In this document: positions 11,192-21,840 of the stretch, one piece after another
Layout: every line of letters begins with the position of its first letter
Numbering within the stretch: position 1 is the stretch's first letter
Assembly (NCBI GenBank): GCA_003550305.1
Contig: QKYT01000154.1
Coordinates: forward strand, 42,653-106,652
Direction: 5' to 3'
From: Glomus cerebriforme
Taxonomy: Eukaryota > Glomeromycota > Glomeromycetes > Glomerales > Glomeraceae
DNA: 64,000 nucleotides
Notes under the pieces: generated by a model
What the model was told of the DNA's origin: nothing
Database searches by the model: none
What the model saw: only the letters and a program-made list of their open reading frames with translations
Translations under genes and position numbers: made by a program

Positions 11192-11749
11192 ATAATTTTC
11201 TGCTGGTTATGAAAAAATCAACCTTCAAGTTTTTCCACTCCTTACAATCCACAGGATAATGTCGTCTTATCCATCCCATCCCATGAAAGTCAAGAAAGTT
11301 CATCTGTTTCGAACAATGGATATTATATATGCTTTCAATCTTAGTAAGCAACGGTGACGAATAATTCTTTCGCGAATCTTCAAATTCAACCTGCTCATCC
11401 TACCGCTTTTTCTTCCGACCACAAATGATTTTTATCATCATTATGTTAATTGTAAAGAAATTTCTTACGACGCAATTGCATATTTATTAACCAAGACATT
11501 TAAAAATGATAAGGAACATAACATTCAATGAAATGAAAGTGAATACATTTCATTTATCGACAACATTATAATCAACTTTATCAAATATCGTGCGAAATTG
11601 TTTCTCCACTTTTGATTAGTAATTGTTTAAATAAAAACTTTTTTGGAATTGAACTTCAACAGCAAGAACACTTATCATTTACTCCTGATCAAAAGGAAAA
11701 TCTTGAATATCATTTAAAGCAATATTTAAGTCAATACTTATTAAATTAA
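11192..11749 (+). pseudogene. Subfamily II pseudogene (psi-1)
   Basis: Collinear with the subfamily II genes but broken. The start codon region is lost, the homology beginning at TTTTCTGCTGG. There are frame changes and in-frame stops in the N-terminal half, a stop at the linker (CATTCAATGAAATG) and a shortened LQQ region (LQQ followed directly by QEH). The C-terminal helix QYLSQYLLN and its TAA at 11747-11749 are intact. Decay is scattered rather than a single hit, so this copy has been non-functional for some time. Confidence 0.85.
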
Positions 11750-12795
11750 ACAAATCACTTTTTTTATGAATTAAGCATTAAATTATTTAAGTATAGTTTA
11801 TCTTATATGCCTCCTTTTTTTTATGACTTTTTTGAACAGTTATGTTTGTTGCATTGAACATGATAATTTTATTATTAACTTATTTACAAAATGTTTTAGA
11901 CGTTAAAGTTCAAATAAAATAACATTTTATTAAGCCATAATATAATAGTTATTTGATTTTAAATTTTTTTTGGGCATTAATATGTCTTCTCTTACTGTAC
12001 GCTAAGTACTTTCTAAATATATTTTGACATTTTATAATGTTATACAAACATCGTGATGTAAAGAAGTATCACAAAAAAGATGTAAGTCAACTTGAATGAA
12101 GATAATCAACAACCGATTAATGAATTTCTAAGTCTATCATAAATTCATTAGTAAAAATAAATATTCCCGTAAAATCATGTAATAAAAAAATTACTTTTCA
12201 TTTTTCAAAAAATTGATACAAGAATTACGAGAATCAAAAAATGTAATTTTGTCATTGTTCATGCGCCGGGTAAATTACAACAATTGTTGCGCAAATATTG
12301 TCCTATATAATGTTTTTTTTAATAATTAACCTGTCTTTTATATCATAAGTAAAGTTAATTATCAAGTTAAATTACATTAACTCTGAAATTACATAAACTT
12401 CTAATTAAAACTTATTAAAAAAAATCAATTTATAGCACGATTTATAATATATTATTATTTACGAAGTAGATCAGTAAAAGGCTAAAATTTGCCGATCATT
12501 TGTAGATTATTTCTAAATTTTATCAAATTTATCATTAATGTATTAAATTCGACCAAATTTTTTTTTGACTATTTAATTCTGACTTTTCATTATTATAACC
12601 AGAAATAGCAGTTTGCGGGGGACTTCGTCCCCTATAAAAATTTCAAGTACAGAGATCAATAAAGGTTGGATTCTATTATTTATTTTAAAATTAAAAAAAA
12701 AATATTTTTTGTATTTACTGCATGTATAAATAATTACTACATAATTATATAAAAAATATTACTCAAAAAGTTAATGTTAGTTAGATATAAAAATT
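11750..12795. other. Spacer, no gene seen
   Basis: Begins with the shared subfamily II 3' flank (to about 11960), then unique AT-rich sequence with stops in all frames. Confidence 0.55.
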
Positions 12796-13006
12796 GTGCG
12801 ATATATAATTTCGCACATTTTTCAATAAAAATGATATAAAATAAGTGTGATAAATGTAATTTCGCACTTTTTTTTATGAAAATGATATGAAAAAAGTGCA
12901 GCACGATATTTATTGCACTATTTCCTATGAAAATAATATAAAAAAGTGCAATAAAGGGCATTGCATTTTTTCCTATGTAAATGATACAAAAAAAGTGCGA
13001 ATATGA
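12796..13006. repeat. Tandem array of four hairpin-forming units
   Basis: About four units of 45-55 bases. Each has the form GCACTTTTTT-like arm, a spacer resembling ATGAAAATGATAT, then AAAAAAGTGC-like arm, so each unit folds on itself. The minus-strand open frame across it (12737-13012) is an artefact of the repeat. Confidence 0.7.
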
Positions 13007-13262
13007 AAACAATATTTTTTAATATGGCGCAGTATAATTGATCACCATTGTTCGTTCTTTGAAAAAAATCACAATAAAATTAATCATTACTGCAAAATGT
13101 TTTTTTTTTGACGAGCAAATTTAACATACGATAAAAGTGACGCAGGAAGGCTTAATTTGTGATTTTATTCTAATGATATCAAAGAAGCAATAGCAAAAAT
13201 TAATAGCAAAAATCAATAGCTATAGCGATACTGCTATAGCAATATACTGTATATATTTATAT

Positions 13263-13611
13263 GGGTATGGTACGAAATCCTCAAAATCCCATCCAGAAAC
13301 TCAAAATCCTGAAATCCAAAATCCTGACAGGTTCAAAATCCCAACAGGTACGAAATCCTGAAAAATTGGCCTGCATTAATCTTTAATGCTACCCAGAATT
13401 ATGATTCGTGATTTATTAAACTTCTGAAAAATCCTAAAACTTGATTCCAGTTGGCATTAAAGCTTAATGCGGGCCAATTTTAGGATTTCGTACCTGTCGG
13501 GATTTTGACCTGTCAGGATTTTGAGTTTCAGGATTTTGTATCTGTCAGGATTTCAAGTTTTGGGATTTTGACCTGTCAGGATTTTGAGTTTCAGGATTTT
13601 GGACGGCACCC
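13263..13611. mobile_element. MITE-like element with long inverted arms
   Basis: Left arm 13263-13385 and right arm about 13470-13611 are inverted copies; the ends are GGGTATGGTACGAAATCC and, reversed, GGGTGCCGTCCAAAATCC. Each arm holds direct sub-repeats of AAATCCTGACAGGT type. The centre has a palindromic pair around GGCCTGCATTAA. No coding capacity. The target-site duplication is unclear. Confidence 0.75.
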
Positions 13612-13904
13612 ATTACCAGATTCTTGTGATTATTGCCATAAAAAACTTGATAATAGCGAAGTATTAATCTGTGGACATGGTTATCATTTTGAATATTATC
13701 AAATGATGGAATATGGTTGTCATCATTGTGAGAAATATTTACAAACATGGTATTTATAGCAACGTGAATTCTTTTTTAGATCGATTAGAAAAGGGACCAA
13801 ATGTTCTTACTTCTGATGAACAAGATAAAACCTCAATAGAAGAAAATGAGACAGTGGAAGGAGTAGAACAAATAGAAGTCAGGAAATGCATACAGAATTT
13901 TTAA
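13612..13904 (+). pseudogene. Truncated, frameshifted RING-like zinc-finger gene
   Basis: The first frame encodes a C-terminal zinc-finger half: CDYCHKKL (Cys-x2-Cys), LICGHGYH (Cys-x-His type) and CHHCEKYL (Cys-x2-Cys). This resembles the RING/RING-like spacing of ubiquitin ligase adaptors. The frame ends at a TAG near 13757, but the continuation GIYSNVNSFLDRLEKGPNVL sits in the plus-one frame from about 13736, followed by an acidic tail to TAA at 13902-13904. So there is a one-base frameshift within GAGAAATATTTACAAA. The 5' part is missing: the MITE at 13263-13611 abuts directly and its end is read into the open frame. I recall similar RING-like proteins as abundant in arbuscular mycorrhizal fungi. 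Non-functional remnant. Confidence 0.65.
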
Positions 13905-14278
13905 TGCACTTAGTCATGTTAATACTTGGTGATATTCTGTAATTTAGTTAAAATTTAATAAATAAATTTTTATTGTATTAATAAAAAAGCTCTACTATCT
14001 TAAGGAATTGTATTTTTTTTTAATTTATAAAGATAAAATTAATTAAACTGCTTACTTTTGTAATGTTTTAAATTGAATACTCTATTTAGAATAACATTTG
14101 AAATTCAGTTTAATATAAAACTCTCTAAAATATCAGATGCAGAAAGAAGAGAACATATTTGTTTTGTTATGTATTGATTGTCATATTTGTGACTTGTCAT
14201 GTGGTCGATTATGTAAATCACATAAATAATTGTGACGTGATTGGAATACCGTACAATGTAATATTCGATAAAGAATGA

Positions 14279-14394
14279 CTGTATTAATTATCTGTATCTG
14301 TATCTGTTGTATGCATGTTAATAACGGTTTTTGTGTTACAAAATGATCATCTTGCAAATTAAATATAATTAGTATATACAGATAATTAATACAG
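14279..14394. repeat. Short fold-back element with 18-base perfect arms
   Basis: CTGTATTAATTATCTGTA at 14279-14296 is the exact reverse complement of 14377-14394. The 116-base element has no coding capacity and looks like a small MITE. The 13905-14278 spacer before it holds nothing else I can identify. Confidence 0.65.
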
Positions 14395-14409
14395 ATAAAT
14401 AATACATCG

Positions 14410-14487
14410 AGAATTACTAGGTTTTGGATTGCGGTATCTCGATCTTGGCCAGCATCAGGTGAAAAATGATTGCTTAATTTTCGGAAC
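14410..14487. repeat. Half copy of the TTCCGAAATTAAGCAC palindromic element
   Basis: Contains GAATTACTAGGTTTTGGATT, TCGATCTTGGCCAGCATCAG and the right arm TGCTTAATTTTCGGAACC, all matching 20754-20873. The left arm is missing. Confidence 0.65.
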
Positions 14488-14520
14488 CGTACGGTGATTG
14501 ATTGATGGTGTTTTCAATGC

Positions 14521-14635
14521 GATATAAAACCTTTTACTTTAAATACCTGTTTAATGAATGGGCGTAAATTGTAATTACTGCATGAATTGCATATGAAATT
14601 ACTAATATAAAATCCCTTTCAAAATCCTTCCCCTT
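14521..14635 (+). promoter_or_regulatory. Subfamily II upstream module (gap copy)
   Basis: ATATAAAACCTTTTACTT, AAATACCTGTTTAATGAATG, GGGCGTAAATTGTAAT, a GCATATG-containing stretch and TTTCAAAATCCTTCCCCTT match the regions about 300 bases before the genes at 18583, 21216 and 26587. It runs straight into the N gap, so the gene it served lies in the gap. Confidence 0.5.
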
Positions 14636-15335
14636 NNNNNNNNNNNNNNNNNNNNNNNNNNNNNNNNNNNNNNNNNNNNNNNNNNNNNNNNNNNNNNNNN
14701 NNNNNNNNNNNNNNNNNNNNNNNNNNNNNNNNNNNNNNNNNNNNNNNNNNNNNNNNNNNNNNNNNNNNNNNNNNNNNNNNNNNNNNNNNNNNNNNNNNNN
14801 NNNNNNNNNNNNNNNNNNNNNNNNNNNNNNNNNNNNNNNNNNNNNNNNNNNNNNNNNNNNNNNNNNNNNNNNNNNNNNNNNNNNNNNNNNNNNNNNNNNN
14901 NNNNNNNNNNNNNNNNNNNNNNNNNNNNNNNNNNNNNNNNNNNNNNNNNNNNNNNNNNNNNNNNNNNNNNNNNNNNNNNNNNNNNNNNNNNNNNNNNNNN
15001 NNNNNNNNNNNNNNNNNNNNNNNNNNNNNNNNNNNNNNNNNNNNNNNNNNNNNNNNNNNNNNNNNNNNNNNNNNNNNNNNNNNNNNNNNNNNNNNNNNNN
15101 NNNNNNNNNNNNNNNNNNNNNNNNNNNNNNNNNNNNNNNNNNNNNNNNNNNNNNNNNNNNNNNNNNNNNNNNNNNNNNNNNNNNNNNNNNNNNNNNNNNN
15201 NNNNNNNNNNNNNNNNNNNNNNNNNNNNNNNNNNNNNNNNNNNNNNNNNNNNNNNNNNNNNNNNNNNNNNNNNNNNNNNNNNNNNNNNNNNNNNNNNNNN
15301 NNNNNNNNNNNNNNNNNNNNNNNNNNNNNNNNNNN
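14636..15335. other. Assembly gap of 700 N
   Basis: Exactly 700 N. The left flank is the subfamily II upstream module and the right flank is the last 28 codons of a subfamily II gene. An intact copy would need roughly 250 bases of leader plus about 530 bases of CDS here, so the gap size is close to what one missing gene would need but may be a placeholder. Confidence 0.95.
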
Positions 15336-15424
15336 CACAAGAGCACTTATCATTTACTTCTGATCAAAAGGAAAATCTTGAATATAATTTAAAGCAATAT
15401 TTAAGTCAATACTTATTAAACTAA
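15336..15424 (+). CDS. Subfamily II copy 3, 3' end only (rest in gap)
   Basis: Twenty-eight codons from QEHLSFTSDQKENLEYNLK to QYLSQYLLN and TAA at 15422-15424, in frame and identical in style to the gene at 8869 (both have LEYNLK). The remainder is hidden by the gap, so I cannot say whether the gene is intact. Confidence 0.75.
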
Positions 15425-17427
15425 ATATTTTACGTAAGAAATCAAGCATTAGGTTATTTAAGCTATTTAAGTATAGTTTATCTTTTTATAGGTTTCCCTC
15501 AATAGATTTAATGGATTTCTTTTTATTATGACTTTTTTGAACGCTTTATTTGTTGCGTTTACAATGAACATGATAATTTTTTTGTTATTTATTTTGATCT
15601 TAACGTCAGAATTACTTTTATAACAACCTAGCCATTAATCTTTTTATTTTTAAAATTTATCCGAATATTTCGAAATTCCGTGAATATGTTACAAAAAATA
15701 TTAAACACAATAAACATTTTTATATATAGCATTATTATAATATGTCTTCTTTCAGCTATAAAGTGAAAATTAATTATAAAAAGACGTTGTTGTTAAATTA
15801 CTTTCCTCTAATAATAAATAGCTAATTTCTCACACTTCGAAAATTTTAATTTTACGTTGTACTTATAATTTGTTTTCCTTAAAGAAATTGGTGTAATTAG
15901 TGTTTGGTAATACAACATAATAATACAAACATATCCTTTGAGTATCTTCTTATTAAGAATCTTAATAAGACCTTTTTTCATTCAAGGCGAATCCTGTGCT
16001 ACCAACAAAACTGCAAAATTACATTTGTATATGAAAAGTAACATCACGTGGCAATTACATTTTTAGCTATTTTCATTATAAAGCAAAAAGATTTTCAACT
16101 TCCAGATAAGAAAAAGCTTATAAATTTACAGGAATTTTATATATTTGCTTGGCGTTATTAAAGACAATATAATTTATTAATATTTTTTGAAAATAACCAA
16201 TAAAAAAAAATTCTATTGCCTCTACTTTTTAAGTTAAATACTGTACTTGCTGATTCGGCACACTTATTTCATAAATTTTTGTTGTTTAAAATCTTTCGTT
16301 CTTCTCCAATAAGAATAATATACTGTATACTGTATTTATTTTAAGGTCAGGTCATGCTTCGATTATTCTATAAAACGTAAAGGCATCGTAAACAGAAATA
16401 AATTATGCACAAAACAACAAGTACATGTTTCACTAGTTCTTAATAGTTATTTTTTTTTCTCAATAATAATAGATCATATCAATTTTTCCGACACAAAATC
16501 CAAAGAATAAACATTTATAGTAATTGCATTTTGTGATATCTAGTACGAATGAAAACGGAGAATGTGACAATTATAACGAAGTTACGCAAAATATAATCTA
16601 CTGGTAGTATAAGTACATTATATTAAATATATTTCATATGTATAAGATTTAAAATTCATTTCAAAATAAATAAAAACAATTACTTTTTAATTCAACAATA
16701 ATAGTTGTTTTTTTACTTTGTAGAAAGTAAATTTAATCATTCAAAATCTGATCTAGGAATGCAATTTTATGAATTTTTACAATACATATAAAAGTATAAT
16801 GATTTAGTTAGTGTAATGGAAATATGTGTAAGGATCATTTTAAACAAGTTCCGGTCTTGTCGTTTTTCATACATCATATTTTGAATTCTCATTCGTGTCC
16901 AATAATGGAAAACAGTATTAAAAAAATGTACAATGTATCTTCACAATATCATTGAAGATAAAAGTTCTTTGTTTATATCAATTATTGTTTAAAAAGCCTA
17001 CTTTAAGAAAAAAGAAATTAATAAATCAGGGCCCTCATAGCGCATAAGTGCATAATCAAATTTATGACTAACAAAATACTAGCAAAATTGTCGTCGCGAT
17101 TGAACGGCCTTTTATAAAAACTAAAACTTTTTTTGCTTCAAATACCTGTTTTATTAAATTGGCGTAACTGTAATGCAACATGATTTGCATATGAAATTTT
17201 TATAAAATAATTTCATTTAAACGTTCTTTCAAATCCTTTCCTTTCAAGCAAAAAAAAATTTTTTTCAAAATTCTAAAATTTCCACTTTTTAGGGGGATAG
17301 GTTCTTTAGATTTTTACACAAAGTCCAGGTGAAAATGCGTAACTTGTGCTAGCTTTTTATTTATAATTTTTTATATTACTATATATATCTCACAAGCATT
17401 TAAAAAACTCGTATCTTTTAATACAAT
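15425..17427. repeat. Duplicated spacer after subfamily II copy 3
   Basis: No gene seen. Matches the spacers at 9454, 19201 and 21841 with small insertions and deletions. An upstream module copy is at 17131-17240 (TTGCTTCAAATACCTG, TGGCGTAACTGTAAT, ATTTGCATATG), belonging to the pseudogene that follows. Confidence 0.65.
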
Positions 17428-17542
17428 TTATTATCTCATCTAAATAATTCACAAGTTCAATTTTCCGACTCGGAAAACAATCAACCTTCTCGCATTTCCA
17501 CTCCTTACAATCCACAGGATAATGTTGTCTTATCCATCTTAT
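17428..17542 (+). pseudogene. Subfamily II pseudogene fragment (psi-2)
   Basis: Only the first 38 or so codons survive: CATCTAAATAATTCACAAG, then GACTCGGAAAACAATCAACC and TTTCCACTCCTTACAATCC through TTATCCATCTT. The ATG is lost, an early stop is present, and homology ends abruptly at 17542, so the conserved domain was deleted. Confidence 0.8.
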
Positions 17543-18025
17543 GTATGCGCGAAAAAATTAATACGAGAGTTACGAAAATCAAATAATCTAATTAATATAT
17601 GTATATTAATTTATAATTTGCGTCGTTTCAACAACAATAGAGTTTTTTTAAAATTTTATTTTTTTTTAAAAAAAAAAGTAAATTTGATTTAGTTGAATTT
17701 AATAAACAAAAAAAAACATTTTTTTGACGCTTGATTATTTACTTTAAATTCAATAATAATAGGTATTTTTTAATTTGTAGAAAGTAAAATTTAGGTATTA
17801 AAAGATGCAACATTTAAATGAGAATGTAACTTTGTGAGAAATTCCAAAGCATAAGTAAACTTGCAGAGCAGTCGAAATCACATCTACAATAAAAATTTAA
17901 AAGCTTTATGTCAAAGAAAAAAATTGCTATGTATTTTTTTTTGAAAAAGTGCTGCGCCACAAACCAAAAAATGTCACGGTATCGGCCGGTATTTGATTGT
18001 ATCATGTATAGTCATACGATACGTA
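17543..18025. other. Spacer, no gene seen
   Basis: AT-rich sequence with unrelated short open frames on both strands near 17814-18005; none has family features. Confidence 0.5.
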
Positions 18026-18250
18026 AACCCGAAATTAAGCACTACCCCTTACCAGGTTTTGATGTCGATCTTGGCCAGCATAGGACCCCGAATAATACTG
18101 AAAAAGGTAAAGAGAATGTGGTCGTCTTTCCTTTTTCAGATAAATTTTGATAATGTCGGCCAGGTTTTATTACATTTTTTTAGTAACTGACTAACGTTAT
18201 CATAATTCCGGCCCTGAAAAATGCGTACAAAAGAGTGCTTAATTCCGGAT
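18026..18250. mobile_element. TTCCGAAATTAAGCAC palindromic element, interrupted
   Basis: Left arm ACCCGAAATTAAGCACTACC at 18026-18045, then TCGATCTTGGCCAGCAT; right arm AGAGTGCTTAATTCCGG near 18232-18248. The centre is about 100 bases longer than in the 20754 copy, so another sequence (about 18090-18230) has been inserted. Confidence 0.6.
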
Positions 18251-18273
18251 AATTAATGGTCATATCTTTCGAG

Positions 18274-18390
18274 ATATAAAACTTTTTACTTCAAATACCT
18301 GTTTAATGAATGGGCGTAAATTGTAATTGGTGCATGATTTGCATATGGACTTTCTAATATAAAATCCCATTTCAAAATCCTTCTCCTTAA
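18274..18390 (+). promoter_or_regulatory. Subfamily II upstream module
   Basis: TATAAAACTTTTTACTTC, AAATACCTGTTTAATGAATG, GGGCGTAAATTGTAAT, CATGATTTGCATATGG and TTTCAAAATCCTTC, about 200-310 bases before the ATG at 18583. It is kept in all four full copies. It contains a TATA-like stretch and the octamer-like ATTTGCAT. Regulatory role is inferred. Confidence 0.5.
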
Positions 18391-18582
18391 AAAAAAAGAT
18401 TTTTTTTTTTTCAAAATTCTAAAATTTCTCGCACGATCTGCATAGATTATTACTTTTTAAGGAAAGGTTCTTAGATTATTTGATTATTTTGTTTTTTTTT
18501 AATAACAGATAATATTTTAAGAGCTGAAAGCATTCAATTAAAAAGATTCTTATATTTTTTTATTATAGTTTATTGTCGAAAT

Positions 18583-19200
18583 ATGACTCATCCAAATAAT
18601 CAATTTTCTGCTGGCTCTGAAAACAATAAATCTTCTCCATACTATCCGCAGGATAATGTCGTCTCATCCGTCCCATCTCATGACAGACAAGAAAGTTCAA
18701 CCAGTTCAACCGCTCCGAACAACGCATATTATGTGCAGTCCCACAACCTAGTTCCAAATTTTCAGCTTCAGCAAACAGTTATCAATACGCATGTACAAGC
18801 CAGTTCTTCCAATAATATTCAAATTCAAATTGATCATCCTATTGCCTTTTTCTTTCAACCGCCAAGTGATTTTTATCATTATTATGTTAATTGTAAAGAA
18901 ATTTCTTACGACACAATTGCATATTTATTGACCAAGACGTTTAAAAATAGTAAGGAACGTAACATTCAATTCAAAGAAAATGAATATATTTTCGTTTATC
19001 GACAACGATATGATCAATTTTATCAAATATCATGCGAAATTGTTTCTCCACTTTTGGTTAATAATTGTTTGAATAAAAATTTTCTTGGAATTGAACTTCA
19101 GCAGGATGCGGCACAAGAGAACTTATCCTTTACTTCTGATCAAAAGGAAAATCTTGAATATCATTTAAAGCAATATTTAAGTCAATACTTATTAAACTAA
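18583..19200 (+). CDS. Two-cysteine domain protein, subfamily II copy 4
   Basis: Complete 205-residue gene and the best intact subfamily II example. The start MTHPNNQFSAGSENN is shared across the subfamily. Residues 1-85 are low-complexity (Ser/Thr/Asn/Gln-rich, with YPQDNVVSSVPSHDRQ and SHNLVPNFQLQQ). The domain spans about 86-205: FFFQPPSDFYHYYVNC with Cys104, helix TIAYLLTKTF, basic linker KNSKERNIQF, second half with Cys151 (SCEIVSP) and LLVNNCLNKN, then the C-terminal helix. No signal peptide or membrane segment. Function unknown. Confidence 0.85.
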   Translation: MTHPNNQFSAGSENNKSSPYYPQDNVVSSVPSHDRQESSTSSTAPNNAYYVQSHNLVPNFQLQQTVINTHVQASSSNNIQIQIDHPIAFFFQPPSDFYHYYVNCKEISYDTIAYLLTKTFKNSKERNIQFKENEYIFVYRQRYDQFYQISCEIVSPLLVNNCLNKNFLGIELQQDAAQENLSFTSDQKENLEYHLKQYLSQYLLN

Positions 19201-20394
19201 ATAAGTATATTTTACATAAGAAATTAAGCATTAGGTTATTTAAGTTATTTAAGTATACTTTATTTTTTATAGATTTCCTTTAATAGATTAATGGATTTCT
19301 TTTTTATTATGCCTTTTTTACGTTTACAATGATGAATAAAATGTTATTTTATTTTGACTATAACGTCAGAATTACTTCTATAACAACGCTTAGCCATTAA
19401 TCTTTTATTTTTAAAATTTATCCGAATATTTCGAAATTCCGTGAATATGCTACATTTATGGAAAATTTATGGAAAAACTATTAAATACGATAAACATTTT
19501 TTACAGATCATTATTATAACCTTCTTTCAGCTATAAAGTGAAAACTACATTACAAGTAATTAAAAAGACTTGTTGCTAAATTATTTTTCTCTAATGGTAA
19601 ATAGGATTAATTTGACATTTGTTTAACAAAATATCACAAATGAAGTAACAAATGAGACATTCTTCTCTCACACTTAGTCTTAATAATGAAAATTTAAATT
19701 TTACGTTGTATTTATATATATTTTTAAAATTGGTGTAATTAGTGTTCGGTAATACAACATAATAATATAGTCCTATCTTTAATATTTCCTTATTAAGAAT
19801 CTTTATAATGAGACAAACTTTTTTCCATTCAAGGCGAATCCTGCGCTACAAACAAAACTGCAAAATTACATTTGTATGACCAAATCACGTAGCAATTTCA
19901 ACGCAAAAAATAAAGTTAATAACGTCAAACATATAAAATTCCTGATTTATAGTGAAAATTGTACCTACAGCTAAAAATGTGACAAACATAGCTAAATACT
20001 TACTGATTCGGTACATTGTAAATTTTTGTTGTTAAAATCTTCGTTTTTTTTGTAATGCTAAAAATGATACAGTATATAGACTCATAAATGAGTCATGATT
20101 GATATGATTTTTAAGAGATGCATTGTCGTCATTTCAGTTTTTCAGTTTTTCCGAATTTTGTAATACAGGGGCGACAATTATAATGAAGTTACGCGAAAAT
20201 ATAATCTACTGGTAGTATATTTACAATATATTAAATATATTCCATATGGGATTTCTAATATACATTTAAAAATTCATTTCAAAATTTTTTAAAAATACTT
20301 TTAAATTCAACAATAATATGTTTTTTATTTGGTAAAAAGTAAATTTAGTGATTCAAGATCTAACCTGGGACCGTTTTTAAATTTTTAAAATTTG
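19201..20394. repeat. Duplicated spacer after subfamily II copy 4
   Basis: No gene seen; homologous to the spacers at 9454, 15425 and 21841. Confidence 0.65.
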
Positions 20395-20520
20395 TGTTGT
20401 GCCCGAGTCGTAATATGCCCCAAATCAAAATAATTACTATATAAGGGAAGAATCATAAAAATGGGCCGATAATTTAGGCCAATTGTCAACTTGGGGCAAA
20501 TTCCAAGTTGGGGCACAACA
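20395..20520. mobile_element. 126-base MITE (TGTTGTGCCC ends)
   Basis: Inverted ends TGTTGTGCCC (20395-20404) and GGGCACAACA (20511-20520), with TTTG on both sides as a probable target duplication. The paralogous spacers near 10510 and 23035 read straight across without it, so it inserted after the unit was duplicated. Confidence 0.75.
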
Positions 20521-20753
20521 TTTGAATGCAAATTTATGAGAAATTCGGTTTTATATTTATTTTATCATCGCTGTAGAATTTTGTGCAATGTTTCATTAAT
20601 TCTGCCCCACAATTTTTTTTACAAAAAAATTTTTTCTTAAAAAAAGGCTTTAATGAACTGATTTTTATCTCACTAAAATTATGTTTAGGAGTGTACAGTG
20701 TACTACTTATACTAAATTATGCGCCACACACATCAACATGTTATGCACCATAT

Positions 20754-20873
20754 GGTTTCGAAATTAAGCACTATACGAAAATTAGCACCTTACCAGAATT
20801 ACTAGGCTTTGGACTGCGGTATGTCGATCTTGGGCAGCATCAGGTGAAAAAAAGAGTGCTTAATTTCGGAACC
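20754..20873. mobile_element. TTCCGAAATTAAGCAC palindromic element (full copy)
   Basis: Ends GGTTTCGAAATTAAGCACTA and, reversed, GGTTCCGAAATTAAGCACTC match at 18 of 20 positions. About 120 bases, no coding capacity, MITE-like. Further copies lie at 14410, 18026 and 26137, each just upstream of a subfamily II upstream module. Confidence 0.7.
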
Positions 20874-20892
20874 ACACGGTAATTAATGATAG

Positions 20893-21025
20893 CGTATATA
20901 AAACTTTTTACTTCAAATACCTGCTTAATGAATGTAATGAATGGGCGTAAATTGTAATTGTTGCATGATTTGCGATATGCATATGGAATTTCTAATATAA
21001 ATTTCGTTTTCAAAATCCTTCCCCT
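20893..21025 (+). promoter_or_regulatory. Subfamily II upstream module
   Basis: GTATATAAAACTTTTTACTT, AAATACCTGCTTAATGAATG (with the ATGAATG duplicated), GGGCGTAAATTGTAAT, ATTTGCGATATGCATATGG and TTTTCAAAATCCTTCCCC before the pseudogene at 21216. Confidence 0.5.
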
Positions 21026-21215
21026 TCAAAAAAAAAAAAAAATTTTTTCTCAAAATTCTAAAATTTCTCGTACGATCCGCATAGATTATTACTTTTTAAG
21101 GAAAAATAATTAGATTATCAGTTATTGGTAAAATTATTATTATTATTTTAAGGCCGAAGTCAAGTATTCAGTTAAAAGATTCTTATATTTTTTTAGTACA
21201 ATTTACTGTCGAAAT

Positions 21216-21840
21216 ATGAATCATCCAAATAATCAATTTTCTGCTGGCTCTGAAAACAATCAACCTTCTCCATACTATCCGCAGGATAATGTCGTCTTGC
21301 TGTCCGTCCCATCCCATGACAGACAAGAAAGTTCAACCAGTTCAACCGCTCCGAACAACGCATATTATGTGCAGTCCCACAACCTAGTTCCAAACTTTCA
21401 GCTTCAGCAAACAGTTATCAACACACATGTACTGTACAAACCAGTTCTTCCAATAATATTCAAATTCAAACTATTCATCCTACTGCCTTTTTCTTTCGAC
21501 CGCCAAGTGATTTTTATCATTATTATGTTAATTGTAAAGAAATTTCTTACGACGCAATTGCATATTTATTAACCAAGACATTTAAAGATGGTAAGGAACA
21601 TAACATTAAATTCAACGAAAATGAATACATTTTCGTTTATCGACAACGATATGATCAATTTTATCAAATATCATGCGAAATTGTTTCTCCACTTTTGGTT
21701 AATAATTGTTTGAAAAAAATTTTCTTGGAATTGAACTTCAGCAGGATGTGGCACAAGAGCACTTATCATTTACTTATGATCAAAAGGAAAATCTTGAATA
21801 TCATTTAAAGCAATATTTAAGTCAATACTTATTAAAATAA
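21216..21840 (+). pseudogene. Subfamily II pseudogene with two frameshifts (psi-3)
   Basis: Very close to the gene at 18583 but broken twice. Around 21429 an extra five bases (GTACTGTAC in place of GTAC) shift the frame after INTH. Around 21712 one base is missing (TTTGAAAAAAATTTTC against TTTGAATAAAAATTTTC). Between and after the shifts the conserved domain is complete at the sequence level, including both cysteine motifs, and ends in TAA at 21838-21840. The damage is recent. Upstream module and 3' flank are intact. Confidence 0.85.

Noticed and set aside
12737..13012. 91-codon minus-strand frame that looks like repeated hydrophobic segments
   Set aside because: Produced by the tandem hairpin repeat; the period is that of the DNA repeat and there is no start context or homologue.
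18026..18100. 5S rRNA-like look of ACCCGAAATTAAGCACTACC
   Set aside because: The match is limited to a few bases; the sequence is the arm of an inverted-repeat element found four times and lacks the rest of 5S rRNA.
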